A stretch of DNA of 64,000 nucleotides from Cytidiella melzeri (lineage: Eukaryota; Basidiomycota; Agaricomycetes; Polyporales; Irpicaceae), in the NCBI GenBank assembly GCA_022592445.1, contig JABYQR010000077.1:1-64000 (forward strand), read 5' to 3'. Made by a program: the position numbers and the translations under genes. The first letter of the stretch is position 1, and the number at the start of each line of letters is the position of its first letter. This document shows, in pieces, positions 11,186 through 24,204 of this stretch. The notes beneath the pieces were generated by a model. That model saw only the letters and a program-made list of their open reading frames with translations. It was not told where the DNA came from and ran no database searches.

Positions 11186-12700
11186 AAAGGTACCGTTAGC
11201 TATAAGACGTATAGTTTCCTTACCACTGGGTGGTATAGAACGCTTTGCTGTTTACCTGGTGTATTGACACCGCATTTTCCAGGTGCTGCTGTAGGTTGTG
11301 CTACCGAGAGAAAATACTGACATATGGGTATATCCACGCGAGTGACTAATAGGCTGTTGGTGTACAGAAGCTGTCCTTCGTAAGGATACTAGTACGTATC
11401 ATGATCATCGTCTTTATATATTGCAAAACCTTCGTTCTAATCTCAATAGTATTACATGAAGCAGGGTGCAGTCTAGCAACCGATGATGGCATCTGCTGTG
11501 ACTTCAGCTGCGCAGTCAAACTTCGGAATACTGGTTCCTGGTCCCTTGCTGCCGTACAATCCTGCATCTGCGCTGCGCTGGGTACACTACGATATGCCAG
11601 GAACTGTCGTGTTATCTAACCCGAGCACGCGTCGACGAACGGTACATCGCACTTGCGAACCCAAATCCTTCCTACTAAGGTACGTGTTCCACCACAATAC
11701 ATGTGCTCAACACCCTTCAGACTCCTCAATGATACTTGATAAGTAGTTGCGCAGCACGACTCCCTCACAAACGCAATCATTGGTATGCAATGAGCGCAAC
11801 CTGTAAGATAGAGATATGAGGGTATGGCACGCGACGCTGCTTCGTTGATGCTCGAATATGCTGTATGTATTACACATCGCCCATATTTCTCACCGGAAAC
11901 CACGATCACTTTGAGAGCCGGAAAAGTCCGTTTAGCCCTCGATGCCTCGAAATTTGTCTTGATACATGTCTATACATGAGCTGAGGTGACATCAACGACG
12001 GAGACCCGTGCTCGTCGTGGCGTGGTATACTCACAAGGCAGCTTAAATTGGATCTGTCTATGCGCATGCCAATTAAAGCAGCAGAGAACCGTAAGCATAC
12101 TGGAGACACTCACGACAAACATCCGACCCTCAAATTCCCCACAGCCGTTCGAGACCTGAGAAGTCATCCGGGTTCTCCGAGCTACGAGAAGAAGTAGCTG
12201 TATTCGTCGAAAGCATGACCAGCTTCGCACGTGGTATTTGGCAACACGGTCTAGGGGGCGCAATTCGAACGCATCCAGCCACCCTCCAGGTGACCAATCC
12301 CGCAGCAGCGAGAATCAGGTTCTACTAGTTCCTCCGACTGTGCATGTTTTTCTGGCTTCGAGCGTTCAACTCCGTGTGAGTAGGACCCCGATACGGCCTG
12401 CCAGATTAAACCGGGGGAGGTATATAACAGAGTAAAGCAGTACGGTACCGGCAACGCAGGCACAATACCATGGTCTCAAAATGAAATGGGTGCGCATGTG
12501 TCGCGCGTTCTATAAAATTGTGTCAGGCTATGAGAATGCTTCGATACGGCACCGAGTACATACGAGCGCGATACACTCTTTGCTTCGTACGTGAGGTCGT
12601 GGTAAGTATTATGGCGAGGCCGGCAGATGGATTGGAACCGTTGGTCGAAGGTGTCTTGCAACAGAGGAATCAGACAAACCACGTCTCCGGTGACAGCTAC
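11186..12700. other. No confident gene
   Basis: Short frames on both strands. One plus-strand frame (11483-11681, opening MMASAVTSAAQSNFGILVPG) could splice through GTACGT...CTTCAG at about 11682-11720 to a nearby stop, giving about 80 residues, but nothing supports it beyond splice-like signals. I record no gene. Confidence 0.3.
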
Positions 12701-13541
12701 GAAGAAGATAGAACGTGAAGGCGATAGCAGTCCTTCACCACAGAATAGGCTATGGTACGCCGCCGTGGATACACGTCAGCCACGACAGACTACTGGATTA
12801 GACCGCAGGTGTGTAAGTCCTAACAAGCATATGAGTGTTGTCATACTCACCTTTCTCGTCAAGAGATAGCGAGACGCGCACGACCCAGAGATCGGCCAGT
12901 GCATTCTCTACGATCTGCGCCAGTCGTGTGCGGCGCTGATAGCGAGTTCTGTTGTCGAGCACAAGCCCGAGTGTGAAAATACAGCCGGTCTGCAATCCTA
13001 TTCGTCCGCCTCGGTATCTACAGTTCTCACCGCTGGATTGGCTGGTGTCTATCAGCATCCGGTTATGCACCTTCAAAGTTACACACTTACCGAAATCTCG
13101 TACCGGAGAAGATCTGACCGATTGACTCCGGTGAGAGAGATCGCCAGCACCGAGACAAACTACCGTGTCACCGGGACCTGTTCCCACAGACATACTTGAG
13201 GTTATGAAATCATGCCAAGCACTGGCGGTTGTGTGTGTGGGAAAGGTTTGAGCAGGGCTGAACGCGATACTCTCACGCAGCACCGGTCGACCAATGAGCA
13301 GCCGTTGGTTGTCTAATGGAACAAGTTTGGTCAGTAATCGTACGCAGATCAAACAAATATGAGCATGTAGAAAAACGTACTCAGAAGTTCGAACACCACA
13401 CGCTGGCGAGGTAGTCGTAGCAGCAACGGCTTGCGGGCACTCGATTGAGAGATCGAGCCGACACAAATCGAGGTGCATGGAGAGTTGAGATGGTAGAGGC
13501 CTTTTAGCGCCGCGCAGGGTTTGACTGCTTGTTAGTATCAT
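12700..13541 (-). CDS. Possible spliced gene of unknown function (fragmentary model)
   Basis: A 247-codon open frame on the minus strand (13541-12798) contains what look like real introns. The clearest runs 13380-13313: GTACGT donor, CTGAC branch-like site, CCATTAG acceptor. Joining across it gives VFELLNNQRLLIGRP. A second likely intron lies near 12855-12800 (GTGAGT...CCAGTAG). A third candidate near 13195 would be only about 36 nt, too short to trust. I do not recognise any domain and cannot fix the reading frame of the outer exons. It could also be a decayed gene. Confidence 0.3.
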
Positions 13542-14291
13542 GTAGCCAGTCTCGGTCCAATCACGTTGCTAAGTCCACTGACAGCTGCAGTGCTCAAGCG
13601 GCAAATACTGGCAGTTGGTGCGATGATACAGGCATTCGGTGCGGTGGAGGCTCAGTCGTGAGCCCAAGCGTTCCGCTGTTAGCTTTGCTTATACCTTGCA
13701 CAGCTGTAAGACTGTGTAAATCGACGAACACCGAGCACTGTGAGTCATGAGAAAGTCACAGCAAATGCGACTCGGATAACCAGCACTCCCCTCCGGTGAG
13801 AAGTTGAGACTATACTGGGAGTTTAAGATGTGTGTAGGCTGGAGGCCTGAAGACAGAGTCAGGCTGACGGAAGGTGACAACAAAGCTAGCTTGAAGCAGG
13901 GCCAAATGTCAGTCATGGTGTTGAGCATGATCAACAGACGTGGGAAGGAGGCAGCTTTGTGGCGTAAATGATAAGCGCCGAGGCATAGCAGCGGTCTCAG
14001 GCTGTCATTTTGCACAACTGACGAATACGGTGACAGTAAAACACCACAGTCAACATCACAGATGGTACATTTCACAGATATACTGGTCGCAAATTTAGTC
14101 GCAAAACATATAGACGAGGAACAAACAACAGGTACACGGTGCATGGAAGCGTGTTTCGAATGGTACATCAGTGTGCAGCAACTTGATTTCCGTGCAAACT
14201 GATCAATGTGCGCCCAAACCAGAGAGAAGAGGAATATTGTTCGATAGCATGACAAAAGTCCTTTGGGAGATGAGGGAGGTGATCGATAGTA
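13542..14291. other. No confident gene
   Basis: The longest frame (14255-13689 minus, 188 codons) is cysteine- and serine-rich without motifs. It may be chance or part of the unresolved model at 12.7-13.5 kb. Confidence 0.25.
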
Positions 14292-15940
14292 CTAGCAGAA
14301 CAATCTCCTCAACCATTCCTTGAATCTTGACCACCAGCTCCCTTTCCAGCCAGGCGGGCGAGTCTTCCCACCCACCCACATTGTGCCAGTGCCGGCTCTG
14401 ATTTCTCCTGGTTCTCCATCGGCATCCTCACCTTCTTCTAAGTCTCTTCTGCCACGGAGCTGCACCGAAGGGAAACGCGGCAGCTGCTTCTGGACCACAA
14501 AAGCCGGGAACACCTTCAATAGCGCGAGAAATTCGGCATTCGATAATCCAGGTGCGGTCCATACCCTCATGTAGGAATCGGGCTCTGACAGATCTAGAAC
14601 ATTGCCCGTGTTGCGGAAAGGGTCTACGACTTCGATGCGAGGAGTGGGAGGTAGGGACTGCTCATCAGTGGTAGAAGTATCAGAGGTGGAAAGTTGAGCC
14701 ATTGTGTTAGCGGATGAATACGACGTCGACAGCAGTGAAGGCGTGGGGACGTGACTGTCCACGAAGGGGTCGCTCGGCGCCCTGGCCCGCTTTGTCTGTG
14801 TTGTCGAGGCTATCGGCGGAGCCTTGTTTGACCGCGCATTGATGGAAGACTCCGACGGGAGAGGCGTTGATTGCGACCGAGAATGTATAGGCGTGAGAGG
14901 AGCGAAGGGTGAATAGGGTGCAGTTGTCGACGAAGGTGAGCGTTTAGACGAGGTAGCTTCTTCAAAACCAAGGTACTGGTTCCATATAGACATTAGAGAG
15001 GACCAATGATCGTAAAAGGAAGGCAGCACTCACTCCTTTCAAAACGTCGATGGCTTCCAGCATAAAGTCTTTACCACTGAAGAAAAGGCGTTCGGTTATA
15101 TTCCGACAACACTGATTCAGGTTACCAAACTCACGCTGCCTCCTTGAAAACAGCGTCATCTATTTCCCATTCGATCCTATTGCCGCCGGCACCTCCAAGG
15201 TTTTCTGGTAAGACAGACAGTCTCATGACGGTCCAGAGACCAGTAAAGAACGGTTTGGTCCCGGGCATTCCCTGAACACACCACGTCCGGATGAAGCATT
15301 CGAACCTCTCCAATCTCTCCCTCCGAGCAAGGGGGCCAAAAGGGTCTGCACGGGCAGCAGGCGTCAGGGATGCGCCGGGTACTGTAACACAGAGGTGTGC
15401 ACGAAACTCGGCACTGCGACGGGCGTTGACGCTGGCATGGTAAGCGGACCGTATAGAGGCCTGCAGCCGAGCAAAAGGTGCGCGATGTGAGGAGGGAAGG
15501 GTGGCCAGAGTCTGGGTCATGATACGACCGGCTTTGTCATCCTGATCAAAGTACCTGCGCACGAGTGAGTTTGGGGAGAAGTGCGGGAGAAGAGCAGGGA
15601 GGGTAACACACCAAGATTTGCAAACAGCTGCAAAGGTTTCCAGGTCGCGCTCCTGGGGTTGTGAGGGAGTTGGAGCCCGATTATGAGGCGGTGGTGTCAT
15701 CCCTTTGCTCCTCGACATTCTTGACTGACTGCGCATGGTTGGAGATGTCGAAGAGGTGCGGAACCGGTTTGACCGTGGAGAGGTCGGAGTGGTTGGAGGT
15801 ATATCGTATAGAAGCGGTGTTGCAGTGTCTCTTTGCTCGTTCGCAGTGGATGAGGACTGAGTGTGGTTGGTCCGGATAGGTATGGGGGGAGGTTTCGGTT
15901 TGGGGGTTTCCAAGCGATAAGAGGAGATGTTCGCCGCCAT
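14292..15940 (-). CDS. Ser/Pro-rich orphan protein
   Basis: Three exons on the minus strand. The first runs from ATG 15940 to about 15137. An intron GTGAGT...TCTTCAG leads to a short exon (GKDFMLEAIDVLKG), then a 58-nt GTGAGT...AACCAG intron leads to the last exon ending TAG at 14292. The first about 90 residues are a disordered, Pro/Ser/Thr-rich region with basic patches. An ordered block follows (TFAAVCKSWCVTLPALLPHF through WTVMRLSVLPENLGG). A second disordered Ser/Thr/Pro region and a basic Trp-rich C-terminus (WKGSWWSRFKEWLRRLFC) close the protein, about 530 residues in all. I do not recognise the family. The final amphipathic stretch could contact a membrane, which is inference only. 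Confidence 0.75.
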
Positions 15941-18900
15941 CGCTGCTGAAGATATATCGCTTGGAGGCTGTAGACAAGCTAAGAGATGCGTTCAAAGCGG
16001 CGATATCGAGATGGCGACACGAGGTGGTCTGCGAGCTATAAAGAGCGACAAACGACCAAAAGGCGTTCTTTGATCATGTAGGAACCTGTCCGAGGCGCGG
16101 CTTGTTTGTGTAAGGCGCGTTGCGAGCCAGCTAAACAGCGAGCAGGTTATGTGTAAAGACGAGGGGGTTGTCGCAGACCGGCCGCAAAGCTGTCACCACA
16201 CCGCAAGTTGTAGGCCGAATGGTGGTTGGCTTCGCACCTGTGCTGCGTGTCCACATCAGGAAGGCAGTCACGTGCATCCGTGCAACTGTGGGCGGTTGTA
16301 GGCGGCTGCTGCCGTTGTGTGCTACCATCTCCGTGCACTCGTACTCCTATCCAGGGAAGTCAGAGTTTTTGGGTCCATTCTGCTCACTATTGCAACTGCG
16401 AGGTCAGTTCTGTTTGCCACGAATTCGCGAAGGCTAACATCAACTCTGATGCGGTCCAGTTTATCGGCGTAAACAAACGCACTCTCCGAATGTAAAGGAG
16501 GCTAGTGCGTTCAAGCCACAGACCATTTCCTATGATGTTCGCCGCTGTCGCAACACTTTGTCAAAATGAAGGTTATTCGTTGAAGATGCCGGGAGACCGC
16601 TCTGTGGCGAGCAGGCAGCAATCGGAAGGTCGCGTCAGGCAAGCTATGTGGAACCATCTCCGTTCAATGCCCTCGCAGCTGTTTTGAAAACTTTGAGCTA
16701 GCTTACGAAGCTGCGGGGAAGTTGTTCTTACCCGAACCTCTCTCTTGCGCTATGCCGCATTCAAGTCGAATTCATGCGTTACGACAGCTGTTGATTTCCT
16801 TTTTCATAGGACTGAACCGCCTGTTGGCACCTTCATCAATCGTATTCCCCATAACCTGATTGAGGATGGAGACCGCGGATCGACTCGTCATGCATTGCGT
16901 AAATCCAAACTCGAAGCATACTCGAGACCCGTCGTCAGCGGCCCAGCGGCGTATCCGACTGCAGTCGCTTACGCAAAGGCGACTTCCGTCCACGGCAAAG
17001 CCACAACACTCAACGCTTCAAGCAAGGCATTTGTTGGCAGCGAGTGGCGTCACCTGCACGGTCACTCATACACAGCTGCTCGGTGATTCAATTTCCCATT
17101 TTTACATTTTTGACTCGTCAAAAAGGCGAAGCGCAGATCCGTTATATTGTCGGTATTCAATCCACTCCTGATACAGTATTGCCAGCGTGATGTGTCAACA
17201 GAATGGTCTATCCGTCCATCACGCGGACGCACATCTGCCAACCCCGAATCTGTGGTGAGGACTGTTGTGGCTGGCTTTTGGCATCTTCTCAATCGCTATC
17301 TTTTTGTCAATTCCTGAACTGTTCGAGACCGATTCTCTGATTCGATAGCACTCATTCCATCCATCCGTCAGATCCGGATATTCTCCAAATAGCAGAAGAA
17401 AATCTTTTGCAGGACCCGAACTTGAAGCTGGAGCCCTCACGACAAGACATATCTCCACCAGTGCACCGTTGCCTTGCGCTCCAAGCTTCGAGAGGAGATG
17501 GTTTGGCCAACAGACTGCGCAGCGGCCGCATCCTATCTCGGTCCGTACCACGACTACTCACGAGACTGGGTGCTTTCCATGAGTTGGCTCGTAACGTAAA
17601 CGGCCACATAATCCCGGCATCAACTGACTGGACATGCTGGAGTGGCCCGGTCAGTATGTTGTATTCCCCTCACAAGACTACACATCGAGTTGCCCGCCGT
17701 TCTGTGCCCTTTACTGCCTTGGTATGTGTATGACCTCTCTTTGATTGGTGCAATCACTCTTCTTTCCATACATGGCACTTTGGCTATCACTGCTTGCAGC
17801 CGACTAAAAATCCGGTGTCATGCCAATCTGGAGCTCAAACGCTCGCACGATTTCTACGGACCGTTGTCCAAGTTTACCACTACAATCAGAATCCCATCGA
17901 GGGCCAAAGACAATCGTCATCGGCTTTGCTTGGTAAGAGTATGACAGGACAGTGGACGTATCCACGTGCATGCGCGCTGTGGTCCTGAATGAAAGCAGAG
18001 AACCGACTGCTTTCCGAGTTGAACAACAAAGGTGTAATTCGATGATCTGCCTCGCACACAGCATGTGCACCCCTTTAGCATCTCTGCGTAACTTGACATT
18101 TGCGTAGCATCAGACGAATGTCGACAAACATTCGACGTGTACTGGGGTTTATTTATCAAACATGCAGAGCAAGCTTCCTCCATCCCGTGTACGTACTCAC
18201 ATCTGTTCCGAGTCTGCCAGTAGCGACCCTTCTAGGGGGGATGTATGGGAGCTGTCACCAGACAGAGGCAATGATTGTCTTCGGTACTTGTGCCTGAGTG
18301 CGTTTCGATGCTTCAAGACATTTAATCTTCGACCTTGACAGCCCCGCCATCTTAGACCCCCGTATTTGTGACACTCAGCCGGTAAAGACCGACTATGCAA
18401 ATAGCACCTTCAGGATGTATAGGTGGTCTCAACTCGTCATACAAACTATTGCTGCATGTCGAGTCCTGTGAAGAGGATGTGCGTAATAAATAGTAAGGCC
18501 TGTACAGACAGCGGGGCAGCAAGCCGCCCGGGTCCTACTACAGTATCAGGCAATATGTCGTACCAAAGGGTCCAAAGAGCCACCAAATCCGCTCAAACAC
18601 CACCTAGCAGTGGCGTCGCGTCGCGCACAACTCAGTTCGTCGGATTATGTCGTTCAAGCGAGTACCCGAGTTGCGCAAATCCCTCCTAGCTGAGATCGGT
18701 AGTCCAAGGGGTTGCAGAATGCGCGTGCTACTTGCCCACAGAAGTCGCGCGTCGGCCCGTGGTGATAGAAGTGGGATAGCATTCGTTTATCGCAAAGAAA
18801 ATGCAAGCAGACCCTAGAAGAGCATCAACCATATGTCTAGGTACCATGGCGTGTAGACGAATTCTCACCTCAGGGCACGAACACTGAGCCTGAGCTGCTG

Positions 18901-20400
18901 CGGTAGAGGGAAGCAAAGCCCTTAAGAGGAAACAGTATGATCGTGACGACAACAGATGTCCGACTCGCCGAGAGGCTCAATAGCGTTGCAATGTGGGAGT
19001 AGGACGTTCGCTGTATGAAATCAAAGGTGGGCAGGAGTTGAGAGTCCAGACCTGCTGCAGACCAGGTCTGTACGACTGAGGGCTCCATCAATACCTCCAT
19101 TCGAGGGCGAGAGCATGGCCAGTTCCTGTACGAACCACACCATCTCCCGAGTTGCCTGGCTGCGGTATTGACAATCTGCGGCACGTAGGTGGCCGGATGC
19201 CCGAGCAGAGGAGCCATGCGGTGAAAGATACCGATGCCGTGAGATGTGTAATAGCACCCGGCGTGCGCCGAGGCAAGGTTAACTTCGCGATGAACTCGGA
19301 CAGCCTTCTGGAGTGCATTTTCGCATTTGAACGTCGAGAAGTGAGGAGGAGGCAAAGCTGAGTTAGTGACAACATGTGACGAATTGGACTGGAGTTCCGA
19401 ATTCATATTTGTTGTGGGATATCTCGTCGAGCGAGCAATGCTGCAGACAGGAAGCACCAGGTGATGCACTGTCCATCGTTACGGCGCCCTGTTCTGCAGC
19501 GGGAGGCGCTACGGGGCGTTGACCGCGAAGGGCGCATCAGAGTCGCAGTCACCGGATGCCGTATTTGCATTGGCTGCGAGAGACCGGTGAACGCTGCGAA
19601 CTAAGGAGAATGATTGCTTTAATTCGTTGGAAGAGACACAGCCCTTGGTAGGGGAGTCTCGACAGAGTTCCAGAAGAGATACGGGATCTGTGAGGAGAAT
19701 GAATAATTAGTTTTGGGGTAAAACGGTTAGACCGCGAGTGACAGGATAACGTCAAAGCATTGCATTGAGGACGCTGTACAATGCGAGGCTGGGGCCAATC
19801 GGGACGAGGGGCGCAAGTCTCGGAACGGAGAGCTTCACGAGAAAAAGTTGGGAATGATTGAAGAGAAGATGATCCACAGACAGCGTACAGAACAGCCGTC
19901 GAGTGTTACCGTGCATGAGAGACGAATGCATCTGGCAACATATCCTCACGCTCCTCGCAGATGAAGGAGGAGATGCAATCGGTCCAAAGACCTGACAGAC
20001 CTGATTGTTCATGAACTTTAAACACAGCAGCACTGTGCACCGGTAAAGAAATGGAGAACATTTGTCTACCACGACTCGAGCTGTTATAAGGACAGGTCCC
20101 ACCGGGTGAGCGAAACGCTATCCACCCTCGACGCTCGTCCGTCCATCCGTTGTGCTTGGCCTGTACGCGGACCCATTTTGTTTGACGCACCTCGCAACCA
20201 CTGCTCACTAAACCCGTAGAATAGAAACAGGGAGGTAGTCGGACATAGTCTGTTGTGGACGATGGCGCAGGCTTCAGTGAACTCGCCAGCCTACTCGTGG
20301 ATGCCTCTTTCGGCAGGTGCCGGCGCTGAACGCCGATCAATTGGTGAGCTATAGATTGATCGTAGTAGCACAGGCGCGCGTCGACGCTCTTTAGAGTCTG
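15941..20400. other. 4.4 kb with no recognisable gene
   Basis: Both strands are full of short frames with no convincing protein. Splice-like signals occur (for example GTATGT...TTGCAG at about 17720-17800 plus, followed by a 44-codon open piece), so one or more diverged or decayed genes may be hidden here, notably at 17.4-18.0 kb plus and 18.9-19.5 kb minus. The longest single frame is 199 codons (19469-18870 minus) with no motif. GC content and CpG frequency look like those of the genic core rather than of the repeats. Confidence 0.3.
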
Positions 20401-20411
20401 CACCCGTTCTG

Positions 20412-20459
20412 CCCTCCTCCTCCTCCCCTCCTCCTCCTCCTCCTCCTCCTCCTCCTCCC
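20412..20459 (+). repeat. CCT/CTC microsatellite upstream of the CSL gene
   Basis: An almost uninterrupted (CCT)n tract of 48 bp, 132 bp before the start codon at 20591. Long pyrimidine tracts are common in core promoters and 5' leaders of strongly expressed fungal genes. Confidence 0.8.
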
Positions 20460-20590
20460 GCTACTCGCCGTGGCACGCCTGTGGCCTCCCTCGCCCCTGC
20501 TACCTGGACCACCGCTGACTGCTTCGCTCAACAGATATCCTCAAACATTCTCCTGCACCCCGCAGCAACGTGAGGACCAGAAGCGCAAGC

Positions 20591-23500
20591 ATGTCCGTCG
20601 ATTACAGCACAAGCAATTCGCACCAGAGCATCTTCAACCAGAACGACATCGACCACACCTTCACTTCGCTCCAAGCCGGAGACATCAGCTCTGGCCACGG
20701 TCATTCGGCCTCCCATCTAGGGCATTCTCTTGACAGGAGTGACCCTTTGGACGTAGGAGACCATGGCAGCTATGATCTATTTGGTCCCTCCTCTAACAAC
20801 TCTCTTGCCTCGCAGCGCTACCGCACAAATGCTTCATCCTCCTCCTCGCTCGGCCCAAACTACTCGCTGGGCGTTGACACCATGTACCAGCCCCCTCCGT
20901 TTCCTGACTCCTTCCCCTCCATGCATTCAAACTCCCACTCGTACGACCTTATAGGCAGCTTGCCATCGTCGTACAGCAGCGGCAAACCTTCACCGCTCAC
21001 GCCGAATGACGTGAGCGGACTGCCCCATCCGTCTGGGTTCCCGTTCTCGAACGGACAATCCAAGGACTTCTCGTCCAACTATCACGACTCCATTCTTGAC
21101 CGCCGTATGCCTGGCGTTAACGGTTCTTTCTCTGATTTCAACGACGACTTCGGCAACTTGGGCGTCAACTCCAGCCTTGGTCTCAATAGTTTCCCGCCGC
21201 CATCCACGCTTCATCACTATCAAGACCGCTTAGGACGCGTCCAACATGAGCCGCGTTACCATGGCTCTACCGTCCCGCCTCTTTCCAGCCCGTCCCATCT
21301 CACTCAAAACCACAGCTCGGATATGATCAGAGGTGTGGCCCCTCAAGCAACTCATTCCTTTCGACCGGATAGCACACTCCCTCCCTTTGACGAGATTCCT
21401 CAGTTTATTTCTGCCAACTCTCAAGTCGATTATCCCCTCCGCATGCCGTCAGTTGACGAAAACATGGCGCGCTTGAGATTGCAAGGCGGTGGTGACCTGC
21501 AAACTTTCATTCGGTTCGTTGGGGGTTTATTTCTACAGTTTGATTCGCGTCTTAATCCCTATGATCCCTTACCAGACCATACTTGGACCAGTACATACGG
21601 ACGCCGAACCGCCTGGCGTTCGGGGAACGGACGGTCATCGTGATGTCCTCAAAAGTCGCTCAGAAATCGTACGGAACGGAAAAACGGTACGTTGAGCGCT
21701 GATATTTCAGTTGAGAAGCAACTGTTCTTACCGGCATGCCGACATTTCACAGGTTTTTGTGCCCTCCCCCAACAGCTATAATGATTGGTAATTCGTGGTG
21801 GTCAGACGTACTGCGTCGAGGCGAAGAGCCCAAACTCTGTCCTCCTCGAGTTGTCATCTCAATTTCAGGGGAGCCAGCGCCACAGGAGGGATCGATCGAG
21901 TGGACGAGCGCGACTGGTAAAGCGTTTGATGTTTCAGACCCCCCAACCGGCACAACATACATTGGTCGTTGTGTTGGCAAACAACTCTTTATTTCTGACG
22001 TCGACGAGAAAAAGAAGAAGGTCGAGGCTCTCGTCAAGATCATGGCTCCGTCCTCTGATGACGAACCTGAGCGCGTGATTGGCACCTTCCCTAGTCGGCC
22101 GATCAAGGTTATCAGCAAGCCAAGCAAGAAGAGACAGAGCGCGAAAAACCTCGAACGTAAGCAGTTTATTTACTTCCGTTATTGCTGCGCTCTTACCTAA
22201 CCCTCTACGCTAGTGTGTATCAATCACGGATCCACAATCTCGTTATTCCATCGCCTACGTTCCCAAACTGTCTCAACAAAGTACCTTTGCGTGTCCGGCT
22301 CGGGTTCCTCGTTCAAGGGTTCAGACAGTGCACCGTTGCTGGGGTTGGATCAGCGCTCACGCTCGCAGACGCCCTCGTTTATTGCACGCACTGCCAGCTG
22401 GGGTGAGCAATATCGATGCTCTTGCTACTTTCTCATTGTGCTCACCGACGACTTGTGATACCTTTAGATCCGTTTATCATGTACATCGTGGACGTCAACA
22501 AACCGAGTGGAGGCGCCGATACTCCACCACCTCCTCCCCCTCAACCAGAATTTCCCTCACCTCCGCCGAATGCTATTCCATTTACTAACAATGGATCGCA
22601 GATCCCGATCTACTACAATCAAACAGTAGTACTTCAGTGTCTGACCTCGGGTGTGGTTAGCCCCGTGCTTATCATTCGCAAGGTTGACCACGCGACCACT
22701 GTCGTTGGCGGTGGACCTCAGGATGGCGCCAAGGGAATCATCGAACACTACTGCACCCCTGGTGAGGTCTGTGGTGACCCGGTTTCGCAACTGCACAAGA
22801 TTGCCTTCGAGGTTTACGACCCGAGCAAGAGCGCGCCGGAGCCTGGTACTCCGGGTGTCAGCGGGGCTTTCTTGTCGTGCATGGGCGAAAAGGTCAACAC
22901 ATACCGCCCTGTCGAGGGTCGTCAATGGAACAGCAGCATGACAGGTTCTGCGGAGGCTGAGTCGCCTACCGCCACACCAACATCGCCAACTGTGTCCACG
23001 CCGACCTCGAGCGCCGGTAGCGCGGATTACTTTGGTGGCAGTAGCGCCAGCAGCGTGCCTACGTCGCCCGACTCCGCAGAGTTCCCATCGAACGATGGCG
23101 GGAAGGTCAAGAAGGGCAAGCGTGGCTCGAGTAGTGGCGGTGGACTCAGCAAGACCGCCTCGCACAAAGGCCGGAGGAGGCCTACTTCTGCTGGCTCGGC
23201 GAGCGGATCTACTGGATCTAGTAGGCGTAGCTCGAACAGCGATTCGTCGGCATCGTCAGGCGCCCTGTGGCAGGTCGACATCGGGGAGACAAGTGTTTGG
23301 ACTATAGTTGGCACCGGTATGTCCAATATGCGATTGCCTCGTGCGATGGTTTGTCTAACTGGAACTGTATGGCAGACCAAGTACGGTACAACTTTTACGT
23401 ACCGCCGGTTCTATTCGACAACCAAAACGCCCCGCAAACGGGCTCTTTCCCCATACCGTCGAAGCCGGTCACACCGTTCCCTGGTGTTGTCAAGTATCTG

Positions 23501-23791
23501 CCTCCCGATCGCGCCTCTGAGGCACCGAAGTCGAATTGCCCTGCTTCTCGAGCGGTCCTTGCGAAGCCGAATCCGCACGCTTCGAAGATGCTCACCGTGT
23601 ACGGCGAGAATTTTTCAAAGGCGGATCCTGTCACCGTCTTCTTTGGTTCTGACCCGTCGCCGTACGTGGAAGTGCGCTGCACGGAAGTCGTTGGCTGTCT
23701 GCCGCCAGAGTCGAACAACCTGAAGCGTCGACCGATCATTCTCGTACGCCATGACGGTGTTGTCTTCCCCTCGAATACCATGTATCCGTAA
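20591..23791 (+). CDS. CSL-family transcription factor (Su(H)/LAG-1 type)
   Basis: Six exons (20591-21513, 21576-21686, 21753-22156, 22214-22402, 22468-23316, 23376-23791) total 2892 nt, 963 residues. Residues 1 to about 305 are disordered and Ser/Asn/Pro-rich, as in fungal CSL proteins. The N-terminal Rel-like DNA-binding domain follows: TVIVMSSKVAQKSYGTEKR and RFLCPPPTAIMIG carry the conserved DNA-contacting Arg/Lys/Ser block. The beta-trefoil domain begins near FIARTASW and includes QIPIYYNQTVVLQCLTSGV, with a long Ser/Gly-rich, Lys/Arg-studded insertion before WQVDIGETSVWTIVGT. The C-terminal Ig-like domain (LTVYGENFSKADPVTVFFG) ends the protein. Fungal homologues (S. pombe Cbf11/Cbf12) bind GTGRGAA-type sites and work without Notch, in cell-cycle, lipid and adhesion control. 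I cannot assign it to the F1 or F2 fungal class. Confidence 0.95.
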
Positions 23792-24204
23792 TTCAGTACG
23801 TTTGCTTTTGGTCACTTGGATCCCTCCACACCTCTCGTACATTTTTCTCGTCATCTTGTCTGGTCAATGTTGATACCGTGTTGCGGACGATTTGTGCCGT
23901 CTATATGTCATCGTTTGCTACTTACTCATCACTCGTGTCTGCTGTTTCTGCATGGTATATAGATTTGACTGTTCAAGCTGCTGAGGATTCACCATACTAA
24001 ACGTCATGTGCGCTTTGTACTTGTACATAATAGAAACTGTTGCATTGATATTTTCTCCATTGTCAAGGTCGGACTCTGCTCAGCAAGCGTGGTTGCCGCG
24101 CTGTTTGCAGATCTCAGTCCCTTCAGGAACGCGATGATGATGACGGCGGCGGCGTCTCGGTGAGCGGTGGCACCTTAAGAGTTCTCTTGTCCTGAACCGC
24201 GACC
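23792..24204. other. Intergenic, no gene
   Basis: About 410 bp holding the 3' region of the CSL gene and the promoter of the next gene. No coding sequence or RNA gene is recognised. Confidence 0.4.

Noticed and set aside
11483..11746. A small Hikeshi-like protein (FGILVPG opening)
   Set aside because: Only the first few residues resemble that family; the rest does not follow, and length and splice support are weak.
12798..13541. A single-exon 247-residue protein with a Mur-ligase-like GPGDTVVCLGAGD motif
   Set aside because: The motif falls across probable splice signals and has no supporting domain; an unspliced reading of this region is unlikely to be real.
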